A stretch of 64,000 nucleotides of DNA from the NCBI RefSeq assembly GCF_001014645.1, contig NZ_LASZ01000002.1, positions 1 to 64,000 of the forward strand. Direction: 5' to 3'. Of this stretch, positions 50,262 through 63,103 are shown piece by piece. The notes under the pieces were generated by a model. That model had not been told where the DNA came from, ran no database searches, and saw nothing but the letters and a program-made list of their open reading frames with translations. The translations under genes and the position numbers were made by a program. Origin of the DNA: Luteimonas sp. FCS-9. GTDB taxonomy: Bacteria; Pseudomonadota; Gammaproteobacteria; Xanthomonadales; Xanthomonadaceae. Each line of letters starts with the position of its first letter. Position 1 is the stretch's first letter.

Positions 50262-50984
50262 ATGTCGAACTGCGAAGCGAACGACCGCGCCCTGCCGGGC
50301 TATGTCCTGACCGAACCCGGCCAACTGCGGCTCAAGCAACTGCACGAGCACATCGTGTTTCTGGCCCGGCTGGCGCAGCCGCGCACGCTGGAGGAGGAAC
50401 GGGACGGCACGCCGGAAGTACGCCTGGAACAGCTGGCGACCTATCTGGCTTTTCTGGCGGAACAGTCTGGGCTGGTGCTGGATGCGGTTTCGGATGGGGA
50501 ACGAAGGCCGGCGGATGCTGCGTTCGCCGATGCCGAGGGCCCCCACCCCGGCCCTCCCCCGCATGCGGGGGAGGGAGCGCATCCCGGCGCTTCCGCGCGT
50601 ACGACGGAGCGAGGCGATGGCGATGGCGATGGTCCGGCGAGTGAGCCTGTCGCAGAGATTTCGCTGACCGATCCCGATGGCGACCGACTGGTCTTCGGCA
50701 TGAGCGTCGACCAGGCGGATGCGCTCGGCCAGCTCATCCAGGCCATCGCGGCCCATGGCGACGTTATTGCGTCCGACAACGACGACCTGGCCGATGCCAC
50801 GCTGCCGGTACTGGGCCAGGCGATCACGGAGGCGACGGACAGGATCCGGTCGCTGCTGGACACCGTGGAAGACCAGATGATCGTGCCGCCCACCAAACGA
50901 GGCGGCGTGCGCGAGCCTCGGCCCACGTATGGCGCTCTGCCTGGCGCCGTATCGCAACGTCCTTTGGGCGTGTCTCTGAACTGA
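50262..50984 (+). CDS. XAC0095-like protein with an inserted palindromic element
   Basis: This 240-residue protein is of unknown function and resembles the XAC0095-like family of Xanthomonadaceae. The N-terminal segment (PGQLRLKQLHEHIVFLARLAQPR, residues about 20-43) and the helical C-terminal half (SVDQADALGQLIQAI, TEATDRIRSLLDTVEDQM) flank a central linker. That linker includes GPHPGPPPHAGEGAHPG, encoded by a 24-bp perfect palindrome at 50552-50575. The ATG at 50262 has AGGAGG five bases upstream; the leader RNA may hide it. It is followed by a leader ORF and symE. Confidence 0.7.
   Translation: MSNCEANDRALPGYVLTEPGQLRLKQLHEHIVFLARLAQPRTLEEERDGTPEVRLEQLATYLAFLAEQSGLVLDAVSDGERRPADAAFADAEGPHPGPPPHAGEGAHPGASARTTERGDGDGDGPASEPVAEISLTDPDGDRLVFGMSVDQADALGQLIQAIAAHGDVIASDNDDLADATLPVLGQAITEATDRIRSLLDTVEDQMIVPPTKRGGVREPRPTYGALPGAVSQRPLGVSLN
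50541..50575. repeat. GC-rich palindrome within a coding sequence
   Basis: CCCTCCCCCGC-AT-GCGGGGGAGGG is a perfect 24-bp palindrome (50552-50575) preceded by CCCCACCCCGG. A related element lies at 57484 between genes. Here it is in frame inside the XAC0095-like gene. Confidence 0.75.
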
Positions 50985-51047
50985 TCGGCTGATCGGTCGG
51001 GGCGCGCTGCGTCGAGCGGCGTGCCCCGCCCTTCTAGGAGAAGTTCC

Positions 51048-51110
51048 ATGCACCCGCATCCGTCGTCTGACGTCCGATCCGCCTCCGTCGCCCACGGGAC
51101 GCGGCCATGA
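51048..51110 (+). CDS. Short leader ORF coupled to symE
   Basis: A 20-codon frame starts at an ATG with a strong AGGAG site seven bases upstream and encodes MHPHPSSDVRSASVAHGTRP. Its TGA overlaps the ATG of the SymE-type gene (ATGA at 51107), while the toxin start itself has no comparable ribosome site. It could serve translational coupling or regulation; expression is unproven. Confidence 0.5.
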   Translation: MHPHPSSDVRSASVAHGTRP

Positions 51111-51487
51111 GCGAAGACCTGCCTCCGCGTTACGCGCCGTTCGTGCGCCGCCCCAAGCCCTTGCCGCCCGAAGCCGAACGCGCCGTGCGGCGCTGGACCT
51201 GCCAGGAGATACCCATGTCCAAGTTCACGCCGCTGCTGATAGCGGGCACCCCACAAGACATCGACGAGTTCCGCCGCACGCGGCCTCGCCGCCCGCGCCA
51301 ACCCAGGCGCTGCACCGTCGGCTATCAGCATTACCCCGCGCGCGAGGCCCACCGGGGCGACGACGAGGTGCCGTATCTGCGGCTGAGCGGCCTGTGGCTG
51401 GAGGCACTGGGCTTCGCGGTCGGCAGCCGGGTGCGGATCACGGCCGAGGCCGGCGTCGTGACGCTGACGGTGACGCAGGCGGAATGA
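51107..51487 (+). CDS. symE: SymE family toxin-like protein
   Basis: SymE proteins are SOS-linked type I toxins with an AbrB/SpoVT-like fold that act on RNA or nucleoid. The 126-residue protein matches E. coli SymE in its second half: CTVGYQHYPA, VPYLRLSGLWLEALGFAVGSRVRITAE and GVVTLTVTQ. The first 36 residues are extra; an internal ATG at residue 37 is another possible start. No antisense SymR-like RNA could be located with confidence. It lies downstream of the XAC0095-like gene. Confidence 0.82.
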   Translation: MSEDLPPRYAPFVRRPKPLPPEAERAVRRWTCQEIPMSKFTPLLIAGTPQDIDEFRRTRPRRPRQPRRCTVGYQHYPAREAHRGDDEVPYLRLSGLWLEALGFAVGSRVRITAEAGVVTLTVTQAE

Positions 51488-51812
51488 CAGACATCGCGGT
51501 CAGCCCTAAGGCGCGCCTCAGGGAAACGTGAGCGCGCCCATATGTTTCGAGGTTGAGTGAGGTGTGTGACGGCCGTCGTTCGCATGCTGTTCGATATCCT
51601 CTATGGATTGCAGTCGACCGGCCGGAGTTGCAGATGCGCGCAGTCCTCTATCCCGTGGTTTCGTACCGTGCCAAGCGCCACGGAATAGGCGCGACAGGCA
51701 TATCGGCTACAGATGCGTTCAGGCCAATTGGCCCGCAGACGGAGTGGTCAGCTGGGGCAAGCGTCTCCGGGCGTCCGCCCCGCGCATTCGCCTTTCGTCG
51801 GAACGACCCGTC
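51488..51812. other. 325-bp intergenic region after symE
   Basis: No gene with recognisable features was found. A frame opening with TTG at 51553 has no domain pattern or ribosome site. The promoter of the following membrane-protein gene is presumed here. No terminator with a T-tract is evident. Confidence 0.4.
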
Positions 51813-52190
51813 ATGACGCGCGCCTGGGTTCCACCCCTGGCCGCCTCCGTCGCCGGTGCGGCCCTGTGGGCACTCGCATCCGCAGCGGCCGGCGGCGTCG
51901 AACCCTGGGACATTGCCAGCTTCTGGACGATGGCCTACCCAGTCGCGCTCGGGCTGTCCGCGGTGCTCGGCCTGGTCTTCCCGGTGGGCGCGTGGCGCTG
52001 GGGTGCGCTCGTCGTGCTCATGCTGGTGCCGGTGACGGTCGTGGTATCTGGCATTGGGCCGCTGCTGGCGGCGGGGGTTCTGTACGCGGCGCTGCTCGCG
52101 ATCCCCGCGATGCTGCTGTCTTGGTTGGCGTCGCAGCTTCGACGGCGGCATGCGGCGCGGCGCGGCGGTCCGGCACCAGGCCGACGCTGA
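51813..52190 (+). CDS. Small three-to-four-helix membrane protein
   Basis: This 125-residue protein has hydrophobic helices (VAGAALWALASAAA, VALGLSAVLGLVF, WGALVVLMLVPVTVVVSGIG, LLAAGVLYAALLAIPAMLLSWLA) and an Arg-rich cytoplasmic tail. I do not recognise its family. It lies in the accessory block before pilB. Confidence 0.6.
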   Translation: MTRAWVPPLAASVAGAALWALASAAAGGVEPWDIASFWTMAYPVALGLSAVLGLVFPVGAWRWGALVVLMLVPVTVVVSGIGPLLAAGVLYAALLAIPAMLLSWLASQLRRRHAARRGGPAPGRR

Positions 52191-52263
52191 CCTGCGCGTC
52201 GGCGCTCGGAATTCGGCGATCGCTCGCCATGGCACAACCGCATCCGACCGCGAGAACCGCTCG

Positions 52264-52698
52264 ATGGACCTTCTCGACGACCTGACCTCCGGCGACGCGC
52301 ATCGGATCTGGTCCGCCGCAGGCAGGATCCGCCACCTGCGCGACATGGCTGCGCTGACGCACCTCGCGGACCACATCGCGACGATCCGCGCGAGAACGCG
52401 CGATATCGATCTGGGCGGCGCGCTGCGCCCCAACGCCAGCCATCTCAGGTTCGCGCTGCGCAAGCTGGCCTTCGTACGCGACGGCGCGGGCTGCCTGTGC
52501 ACGCTGTACCCCGCGGACGACTTCTACGACCCCGCCCGCGAGGCCGAGGCGGGCTGGGTGCGCATCCTCGAAACGGCACCGCGACCGGGCGGCTGGGGCG
52601 AGCGGCTCATCTGCGCCTGCACGAGCTGCGGAATGCGCTACCAGGTGGAGGACGAGGAATATCATTACAGGTGGTGGCGCTGGCAACCGATCGAGTGA
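52264..52698 (+). CDS. Small cytoplasmic protein of unknown function
   Basis: This 144-residue protein has a helical N-terminal part (LLDDLTSGDAHRIWSAAGRIRHL) and a Cys-rich region (CLCTLYPADDFYDP, then ICACTSCGMRYQVEDEEYHYRWWRWQ). The cysteines could bind metal, but spacing is not a standard finger. A similar pattern occurs in proteins I associate with immunity functions; I cannot name a family. It is the last accessory gene before pilB. Confidence 0.65.
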   Translation: MDLLDDLTSGDAHRIWSAAGRIRHLRDMAALTHLADHIATIRARTRDIDLGGALRPNASHLRFALRKLAFVRDGAGCLCTLYPADDFYDPAREAEAGWVRILETAPRPGGWGERLICACTSCGMRYQVEDEEYHYRWWRWQPIE

Positions 52699-52816
52699 CC
52701 TCCGGAAGGGCGCACCAGCAGGCGCCGCCATGCCCCCATCTTCCCCGCCCCTCTCCGAGGCGCCGCCCCCACGCGCATTGCAGTAGAGTGCCCGCCGAAC
52801 ACCGCGGAGCGATCAG

Positions 52817-54541
<1,725 letters not shown>

Positions 54542-54640
54542 GCCGGCCCCACCTCGACCCTCGAAGGCCGGGCGCACGGGTGCTTTTGCTACCATGCGGC
54601 GATCCGCCCGGCTGGGGGGCCGGTCCCAGGGGAAGCCCAC

Positions 54641-55912
54641 ATGTCGATCTCACGTACCGCCGCAAGGAAAGCCGCCCGCAAGCCGACAGAGCCCGCCCGG
54701 GCTGGCGTGACGCTGGCGACCTTCGTCTGGGAAGGCACCGACCGGCGCGGCGTCAAGATGAAGGGCGAGCAGCAGGCCAAGAGCGCCAACCTGCTGCGCG
54801 CCGAACTGCGTCGCCAGGGCATCCAGCCCAGCGTGGTCAAGGCCCGGCCCAAGCCGCTTTTCGGTGCCGCCGGGCGTCGGGTGACGCCCAAGGACATCGC
54901 CGTCTTCAGCCGGCAGCTCGCCACGATGATCAAGTCCGGCGTGCCGGTGGTGCAGGCGCTGGAGATCATCGGCTCGGGCAACAAGAATCCGCGCATGGCC
55001 GATCTGGTCAATGCGTTGCGCCTGGACATCGAGGGCGGCTCGTCGATCAACGAGGCGCTGGCCCGGCATCCGGTGCAGTTCGACGAGCTCTACCGCAACC
55101 TGGTGCGGGCCGGCGAATCGGCCGGTGTACTGGAAACCGTGCTCGACACGATCGCCACGTACAAGGAAAACACCGAGAAGCTGAAGGGCAAGATCAAGAA
55201 GGCGCTGTTCTATCCGCTGATGACGATCGCCGTGGCGCTGATCGTCAGCGCGATCCTGCTGATCTACGTGGTGCCGCAGTTCGAGTCGGTATTCCAGTCG
55301 TTCGGCGCCGACCTGCCGGCCTTCACCCAGCTCATCGTCAATGCCTCGCGCTTCCTGGTGAAATGGTGGCTGGCGATCCTCGCGGTGCTGGTGATCGGGG
55401 TCGCCGGCGCGATCTTCGCGTTCAAGCGCTCGGTCGCCTTCCAGCATCTCGTCGACCGGGCGGTTCTCCGGATTCCGGTGGTCGGGCAGATCATGCACAA
55501 CGCTGCGGTCGCCCGCTTCGCGCGCACGCTGGCGACGACCTTCAAGGCGGGCGTGCCGCTGGTCGAAGCGCTCGACTCGGTGTCGGGCGCCACCGGCAAT
55601 GCGGTCTACGCGCAGGCCGTGCACCGCATGCGCGACGACGTCTCGGTGGGATATCAGGTCAACCTGGCGATGAAGCAGGTCGGCCTGTTTCCGCACATGG
55701 TGGTGCAGATGGCCGCGATCGGCGAGGAGGCCGGCGCGCTCGACACGATGCTCTTCAAGGTGGCCGAGTTCTACGAGGAAGAGGTCAACAACGCGGTCGA
55801 CGCGCTCGCCAGCCTGATCGAGCCGCTGATCATGGTCTTCATCGGCATCGTCGTCGGCGGCATGGTCATCGGCATGTACCTGCCGATCTTCAAGCTCGCG
55901 GCCGTGGTCTGA
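54641..55912 (+). CDS. pilC: PilC, inner-membrane platform protein
   Basis: PilC is the platform on which PilB acts. The 423-residue protein has two GspF-type domains (TPKDIAVFSRQLATMIKSGVPVVQALEII and ARFARTLATTFKAGVPLVEALDSVS) and three transmembrane helices, including PLMTIAVALIVSAILLIYVVPQFESVF and IEPLIMVFIGIVVGGMVIGMYLPIF at the C-terminus. The ATG at 54641 follows a GGGAAG-like ribosome site. It sits between pilB and pilD. Confidence 0.96.
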   Translation: MSISRTAARKAARKPTEPARAGVTLATFVWEGTDRRGVKMKGEQQAKSANLLRAELRRQGIQPSVVKARPKPLFGAAGRRVTPKDIAVFSRQLATMIKSGVPVVQALEIIGSGNKNPRMADLVNALRLDIEGGSSINEALARHPVQFDELYRNLVRAGESAGVLETVLDTIATYKENTEKLKGKIKKALFYPLMTIAVALIVSAILLIYVVPQFESVFQSFGADLPAFTQLIVNASRFLVKWWLAILAVLVIGVAGAIFAFKRSVAFQHLVDRAVLRIPVVGQIMHNAAVARFARTLATTFKAGVPLVEALDSVSGATGNAVYAQAVHRMRDDVSVGYQVNLAMKQVGLFPHMVVQMAAIGEEAGALDTMLFKVAEFYEEEVNNAVDALASLIEPLIMVFIGIVVGGMVIGMYLPIFKLAAVV

Positions 55913-55938
55913 CGGTCCGGCGCTCGGTGACAGCATAG

Positions 55939-56802
55939 ATGGCATTCCTCGATCAAAACCCGGCCCTGGGCTATCCCCTCGCCGCCGGCCTCGGCCTGCT
56001 GGTGGGCAGTTTCCTCAACGTCGTGATCCTGCGCCTGCCCCGGCGCCTGGAATGGCAGTGGAAGCGCGACAGCCGGGAGATCCTCGGCGAGCCGGACCTC
56101 TACGACCCCCCGCCCCCGGGCATCGTCGTCGAGCGCTCGCACTGTCCGCACTGCGGGCACCAGCTGTCGTGGTACGAGAACATCCCCGTCATCAGCTGGC
56201 TGGCGCTGCGCGGACGCTGCCGCAGCTGCAAGGCGCCGATCTCGGTCCAGTACCCGGCGATCGAACTGCTGACGATGCTGCTGTTCGCGGCCTGCGTCTG
56301 GCGGTTCGGCTTCGGCTGGCAGGGCTTCGGCGCGCTGGTGCTGACCGGCTTCCTGGTCGCGCTGTCGGGCATCGACGCGCGCACGCAGCTGCTGCCCGAT
56401 TCGCTGACGTTGCCGTTGATGTGGCTGGGGCTGATCGCCAGCCTCGACAACCTCTACATGCCGGCCAAGCCGGCGCTGCTGGGCGCCGTGGTGGGCTATG
56501 CGAGCCTGTGGTCGGTGTGGTGGCTGTTCAAGCAGGCGACCGGCAAGGAAGGCATGGGCCATGGCGACTTCAAGCTGCTGGCCGCGCTCGGCGCCTGGTG
56601 CGGCCTGTCGGGGCTGCTGCCGATCATCCTGCTGTCGGCGGTGGCCGGCGCGATCGTCGGCTCGATCCTGCTGGCGGTGCAGGGGCGCGACCGCGCCACG
56701 CCGATCCCGTTCGGCCCGTACCTCGCGGTCGCCGGCTGGGTCACCTTCATGTGGGGCGAGGACCTGACCGCGCTGTACCTGCGCGTGTCCGGCCTGCAGT
56801 AG
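55939..56802 (+). CDS. pilD: PilD, prepilin peptidase and N-methyltransferase
   Basis: PilD cleaves the pilin leader and methylates the new N-terminus. The 287-residue membrane protein has the zinc-binding pairs CPHCGH and CRSCKAP, and the two catalytic aspartates in GIDARTQLLPD and GHGDFKLLAALG. Eight transmembrane helices are expected for the family. It follows pilC and precedes coaE, the common arrangement. Confidence 0.96.
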   Translation: MAFLDQNPALGYPLAAGLGLLVGSFLNVVILRLPRRLEWQWKRDSREILGEPDLYDPPPPGIVVERSHCPHCGHQLSWYENIPVISWLALRGRCRSCKAPISVQYPAIELLTMLLFAACVWRFGFGWQGFGALVLTGFLVALSGIDARTQLLPDSLTLPLMWLGLIASLDNLYMPAKPALLGAVVGYASLWSVWWLFKQATGKEGMGHGDFKLLAALGAWCGLSGLLPIILLSAVAGAIVGSILLAVQGRDRATPIPFGPYLAVAGWVTFMWGEDLTALYLRVSGLQ

Positions 56803-56815
56803 CGCAGCCGCCACG

Positions 56816-57448
56816 ATGGTCGCGCTGGTCATTGGCCTCACCGGGGGCATCGCCTCGGGCAAGTCCGCGGCCACGGCGGCCTTCGAGCGACGCGGCATCG
56901 TCGTCGCCGATGCGGATCTCGCCGCGCATGCGGCGGTCGCGCGCGGCAGCGAGGGCCTGGCCGAGGTCGTCGCCGCATTCGGGCCCGAGGCGCTGGCCGC
57001 CGACGGCACGCTGGACCGCGCGGCGATGCGGCGCCGGATCTTCGCCGATCCCGACGCGCGTGCACGCCTGGAAGCCATCCTGCATCCGCGCATCCGCCTC
57101 GTGCTGCAGACCGCGTGCGAGGCCGCGTCCGGTCCGTATGCCGTCGCGGCGATTCCGCTGCTCGCCGAGGGCGGCCGGGACCGCTACCCCTGGCTGCACC
57201 GCGTGCTGGTGATCGACGTGCCCGTCGACGTGCAGCTGGCGCGGCTGCTGCGTCGCGACGGGATCGACGAGGCGCTGGCGACGAAGATGATCGGCGCGCA
57301 GGCCTCGCGCGAGGCCCGCCTGGGAATCGCCGACGACGTCTTCGTCAACGACGACAGCCTTGAAGCGCTGGACGCGCGGATCGGCGCGCTGGATGCCCGC
57401 TATCGTGCGTTGGCGGCGGCGCGTGACGAAGCGGCTGGCGGTCGGTAG
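56816..57448 (+). CDS. coaE: Dephospho-CoA kinase
   Basis: CoaE phosphorylates dephospho-CoA to coenzyme A. The 210-residue protein has the P-loop VIGLTGGIASGKSAA, DADLAAHA and IPLLAEGGRDRYPWLHRVLVIDVPVDVQLARLL. It begins 13 bp after pilD and is probably co-transcribed, the pairing seen in many gammaproteobacteria. Confidence 0.96.
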   Translation: MVALVIGLTGGIASGKSAATAAFERRGIVVADADLAAHAAVARGSEGLAEVVAAFGPEALAADGTLDRAAMRRRIFADPDARARLEAILHPRIRLVLQTACEAASGPYAVAAIPLLAEGGRDRYPWLHRVLVIDVPVDVQLARLLRRDGIDEALATKMIGAQASREARLGIADDVFVNDDSLEALDARIGALDARYRALAAARDEAAGGR

Positions 57449-57483
57449 GCGCGCGGCGTCTTACCTTGCTGGGGAAGGCCCGT

Positions 57484-57532
57484 GCCCCCACCCGGCGCCT
57501 GCGGCGCCGACCTCCCCCGCAGCCGGGGGAGG
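57484..57532. repeat. GC-rich double palindrome after coaE
   Basis: CCCCACCCGGCGCC is followed by GGCGCC and by the hairpin CCTCCCCCG-CAGC-CGGGGGAGG. It is a relative of the element inside the gene at 50541 and lies between the convergent coaE and Nudix genes. Confidence 0.7.
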
Positions 57533-57574
57533 TGGCGACAACGCGACGAGCCTGCAGCGGAAGGACTCGGCCGG

Positions 57575-58525
57575 CTACGTCGCGCCCGGCCAGAGCCCGC
57601 GGATTGCGGCGATGCCCTGGGCGCCGTGGCGGCGGGCGTCGTCGATGTCGTCGGGCGTCATGCCGCCGATCACGTAGATCGGCAGCGCGCTGTGCTCGCG
57701 CAGGCCGGCGAACCCGGCCCAGCCGATTCCGGACTGGCCGGGATGGCTGGCGGTCTCGGCGACGGCGCCGAGCACGACGAAATCGCAGCCCAGGCGGGCG
57801 GCCTGCGCGAGATCGTCGGCGTCGTGACAGGAGGCGGCCAGCAGCAGCCCGGGGGCGACCGGGCGTACGACGTGCTCGCGCAGCGCCGCAGCCTTCAGGT
57901 GCAGGCCGACGCCCGCCGCCTGCGCCAACTCGGGCGCACCGTTGAACAGCAGGTCGGCGCCGCGCCGGCGGCACCGCAGGGCCGCCTCGGTGAGCAGGCG
58001 GCCTTGCCGGTCCGGATCGATGCCGGGCAGGCGCAGTTGCACGCGCCGGATGCCGCTGCGTAGCGCGTCGTCGAGCGCGCGCAGCCAGGCGGCATCGTCG
58101 GCGCCGGGCGGCGGCGTGACCAGGTACCGGTCCGGCGCCCGCAGCGCGGCCACCACCGGCAGGTCGGCCGGCGGCATCGAGTAGCGGCCGAGCTTGTCGG
58201 GCGCGACCCAGGCCAGGGCCTGGCCTTCGCGCCCCTTGGGCACGCCGTGCCACTGCGCCACGTGGCGGACATCGAGCCGCAACCGCTTGGTGGGATAGCG
58301 TTGCGGCACCACCATCAGCGGCGCGCCGACCACGACCTCGATGCCGAGTTCCTCATCGAGCTCGCGCGCCAGCGCGGCCTCGGGCGTCTCGCCCGGCTCG
58401 CGCTTGCCGCCGGGGAACTCCCACAGGCCGGGCATGTCCCGGTTGGGCGTTCGCCGCGACAACAGGATGCGCCCGCGCTTGTCGGTGATGACCCCTGCCA
58501 CGACCTCGACGACGCGCTCGCTCAT
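57575..58525 (-). CDS. mutT: Nudix hydrolase fused to a ThiE-like domain
   Basis: The N-terminal domain (about residues 1-130) is a MutT-type Nudix hydrolase with the box GGKREPGETPEAALARELDEELGIEV, expected to sanitise 8-oxo-dGTP. The C-terminal domain (about 150-316) resembles thiamine-phosphate synthase (QLRLPG, GVGLHLKAAALR, VVLGAVAETASHPG, YVIGGMTPDDI), a fusion found in many gammaproteobacteria. Catalytic residues for thiamine synthesis are not clear, so this domain may have another role. The ATG is at 58525. It is the last gene before the secA region. Confidence 0.9.
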   Translation of the reverse strand: MSERVVEVVAGVITDKRGRILLSRRTPNRDMPGLWEFPGGKREPGETPEAALARELDEELGIEVVVGAPLMVVPQRYPTKRLRLDVRHVAQWHGVPKGREGQALAWVAPDKLGRYSMPPADLPVVAALRAPDRYLVTPPPGADDAAWLRALDDALRSGIRRVQLRLPGIDPDRQGRLLTEAALRCRRRGADLLFNGAPELAQAAGVGLHLKAAALREHVVRPVAPGLLLAASCHDADDLAQAARLGCDFVVLGAVAETASHPGQSGIGWAGFAGLREHSALPIYVIGGMTPDDIDDARRHGAQGIAAIRGLWPGAT

Positions 58526-58612
58526 GCTGCCCTGGAATCCGGAGTGGGGCTCAGGTTAGGGGCGGCGCGCGGGTTTGCCAATGACGGCCGGGGGCGCGGC
58601 GTCAGCTGAACG

Positions 58613-58638
58613 TGATCGCGCGCGGGCGCGCTCCTACG
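58613..58638. repeat. Half GTAGGAGCGCGC-type repeat
   Basis: Only the right end (ATCGCGCGCGGGCGCGCTCCTAC) of the dispersed palindrome remains here, between the Nudix gene and secA; no left end was found. Confidence 0.65.
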
Positions 58639-58713
58639 GATCATGCGGCGCCTGGCATCGGGCCGCGCAGCCGCGACCCGGACGTGGCGCGGTGACCGCG
58701 CCGATCCGTCAGC

Positions 58714-61470
<2,757 letters not shown>

Positions 61471-61534
61471 TGGAATACCGAAGTCTGGAATCGGAGCGCG
61501 GGACCGAGGCGGATTCCCCAGAAGCCGCAAACAG

Positions 61535-61556
61535 AAAAGGGCGCCAGGCGCCCTTT
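61535..61556 (-). terminator. Intrinsic terminator between M23 gene and secA
   Basis: On the minus strand GGGCGCC-TG-GCGCCC is followed by TTTTC. It should end transcription from the M23 peptidase gene before secA, so secA needs its own promoter. Confidence 0.8.
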
Positions 61557-61625
61557 GATGGCAACGCGCATTGTAGCTTGGGGAGCGGCCCGGCGTTTTC
61601 AAGGCGACCCTGCCGGCGCCCCGGG

Positions 61626-61693
61626 GTAGGAGCGCGCTCGCGCGCGATGGCGCCTTCCCGGCAAGTCCTGTTCGCGCGCAAGCGCGCTCCTAC
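61626..61693. repeat. GTAGGAGCGCGC-type palindromic repeat
   Basis: The full element has left end GTAGGAGCGCGCTCGCGCGCGA and right end GCGCGCAAGCGCGCTCCTAC. It lies between the M23 gene and the terminator upstream of secA. Confidence 0.83.
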
Positions 61694-61728
61694 AGACCCG
61701 CCTGCTCGTGGAGCGAAGCCTGCTCCGC

Positions 61729-62640
61729 CTACTGGCGGCGCACGCCCATGTCGCCGAGGAACTTGCGCGGGTTCTGCACCCGCCCGTTCTCCCAGACCTC
61801 GAAGTGCACGTGGGCACCGGTCGAGCGGCCGGTCGAGCCGGCCTTGGCGATCTCGTCACCGACGCGGACCAGGTCGCCGACCTTCACCACGTTGCGCGAA
61901 TTGTGCGCATAGCGGGTCACGTAGCCATTGCCGTGGTCGACCTCGACCACGTTGCCGTAGCCGCTGCGCACGCCCGAGTAGCTGACCACGCCGTCGGCGA
62001 CGGTCATCACCGGGTCGCCGGTGCGCGCGTCGAAGTCGATGCCCTTGTGGAACTGGCCGCCGCGGCCGAACGGATCGGCCCGGTAGCCGTAGGACGAGGT
62101 CACGAAGCTGCTGGTGACCGGGGAACGCGAGGGCAGCGCGTCGCGCTGGAGCTTGCGGTCGAGCAGCAGCGCCTCGAGCACCGAGAGCTGCTGGCCGGAG
62201 TGCGTCAGGTCGCCTTCGAGCGCGTCGAGACCGCCGAGCAGCTTGCCGGCCGGCATGTCCTGCGCCGGTTCCGGGCCACCGACGCCGACCGTGCGGTCGA
62301 AGTCGAACTCGCCGTCCTCCAGTCCCGCGCCGCGGGCGAGCCGGTCGCCGAGCGCGTTGAGCCGGTTGGCCTGGGCCTGCAGCTCGCCCAGCCGGGCGGC
62401 CAGGGCGTTGACCTCGCGCTGGGCCTCGCGGCGGGTCTCGTCCAGGTTGCGCTCGTGCGCCGCGGCGACGCCGTGCAGGCGCGCGATCTCGGCCGAGTTC
62501 ATCGCGCCGGCACCGCACATGCCGGCGGCGGCGATCACGATCGCCATCGACACGGGCCGGCGACGGGCCAGGATGCGAGCCCTGCGGGCCACCTGCGCGG
62601 CGACGCCGCGCATATCATTCAACAAGGTTTTGACGGTCAT
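61729..62640 (-). CDS. M23 family peptidoglycan endopeptidase
   Basis: This 303-residue envelope protein likely cuts peptidoglycan cross-links. It has an N-terminal transmembrane or signal segment (SMAIVIAAAGMCGAGA), a coiled-coil (AHERNLDETRREAQREV) and a LytM/M23 domain with zinc ligands in HKGIDFDARTGDP and HVHFEVWENG. The ATG at 62640 is divergent from the DciA-like gene. Position before secA is typical for Xanthomonadaceae. Confidence 0.93.
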   Translation of the reverse strand: MTVKTLLNDMRGVAAQVARRARILARRRPVSMAIVIAAAGMCGAGAMNSAEIARLHGVAAAHERNLDETRREAQREVNALAARLGELQAQANRLNALGDRLARGAGLEDGEFDFDRTVGVGGPEPAQDMPAGKLLGGLDALEGDLTHSGQQLSVLEALLLDRKLQRDALPSRSPVTSSFVTSSYGYRADPFGRGGQFHKGIDFDARTGDPVMTVADGVVSYSGVRSGYGNVVEVDHGNGYVTRYAHNSRNVVKVGDLVRVGDEIAKAGSTGRSTGAHVHFEVWENGRVQNPRKFLGDMGVRRQ

Positions 62641-62647
62641 GGTGCCA

Positions 62648-63103
62648 ATGTCTGATTTCCGGTCCAGATCCAAGCCATCCCGTATCGGGGCTCCGACCGC
62701 CGCGCTGGACGCGGCGCTGGATGGCGCGTCGGCCGATCCGATCCGCCGGGCCATCTGGCTCGACGCATTGGACCGCCGCCTCGTTCCCCTGCTGCCTCCG
62801 GCACTGGCGCCGCATGCGCGGCTGGCCAATGTCGATCGGCGCAGGCTGGTGTTCCTCGTCGATTCGCCCATCTGGCACGCCAGGCTGCGCCTGTCGGCCG
62901 ATACGCTGCTCGACGCCGCCCGCTCCATCGGACTGGATGTCGACGACATCGTCGTCAGGACGTCGACCCAACCCCTGCGGCCTGCGCCGCCAGAAGCCCG
63001 CGGCGCCCTGGGCGCCCCGCCCTCGGCGGTCGCGCGCGACACGCTGCGGTCGGTCCTGGCCTCGCTCCGGCCGCCGGAAGGCGAGAAGCGCGACGGGTCG
63101 TAG
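62648..63103 (+). CDS. dciA: DUF721 (DciA-like) protein
   Basis: DUF721 includes DciA, which loads replicative helicase in bacteria lacking DnaC. The 151-residue protein has the fold-typical WLDALDRRLVPLLPPALAPHARLANVDRRRLVFLVDSPIWHARLRL segment boundaries (about residues 38-82) and a basic, flexible C-terminal tail. The ATG at 62648 is divergent from the M23 gene, leaving only seven bases between starts. The secA-lpxC neighbourhood is where dciA is usually found. Confidence 0.85.
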   Translation: MSDFRSRSKPSRIGAPTAALDAALDGASADPIRRAIWLDALDRRLVPLLPPALAPHARLANVDRRRLVFLVDSPIWHARLRLSADTLLDAARSIGLDVDDIVVRTSTQPLRPAPPEARGALGAPPSAVARDTLRSVLASLRPPEGEKRDGS

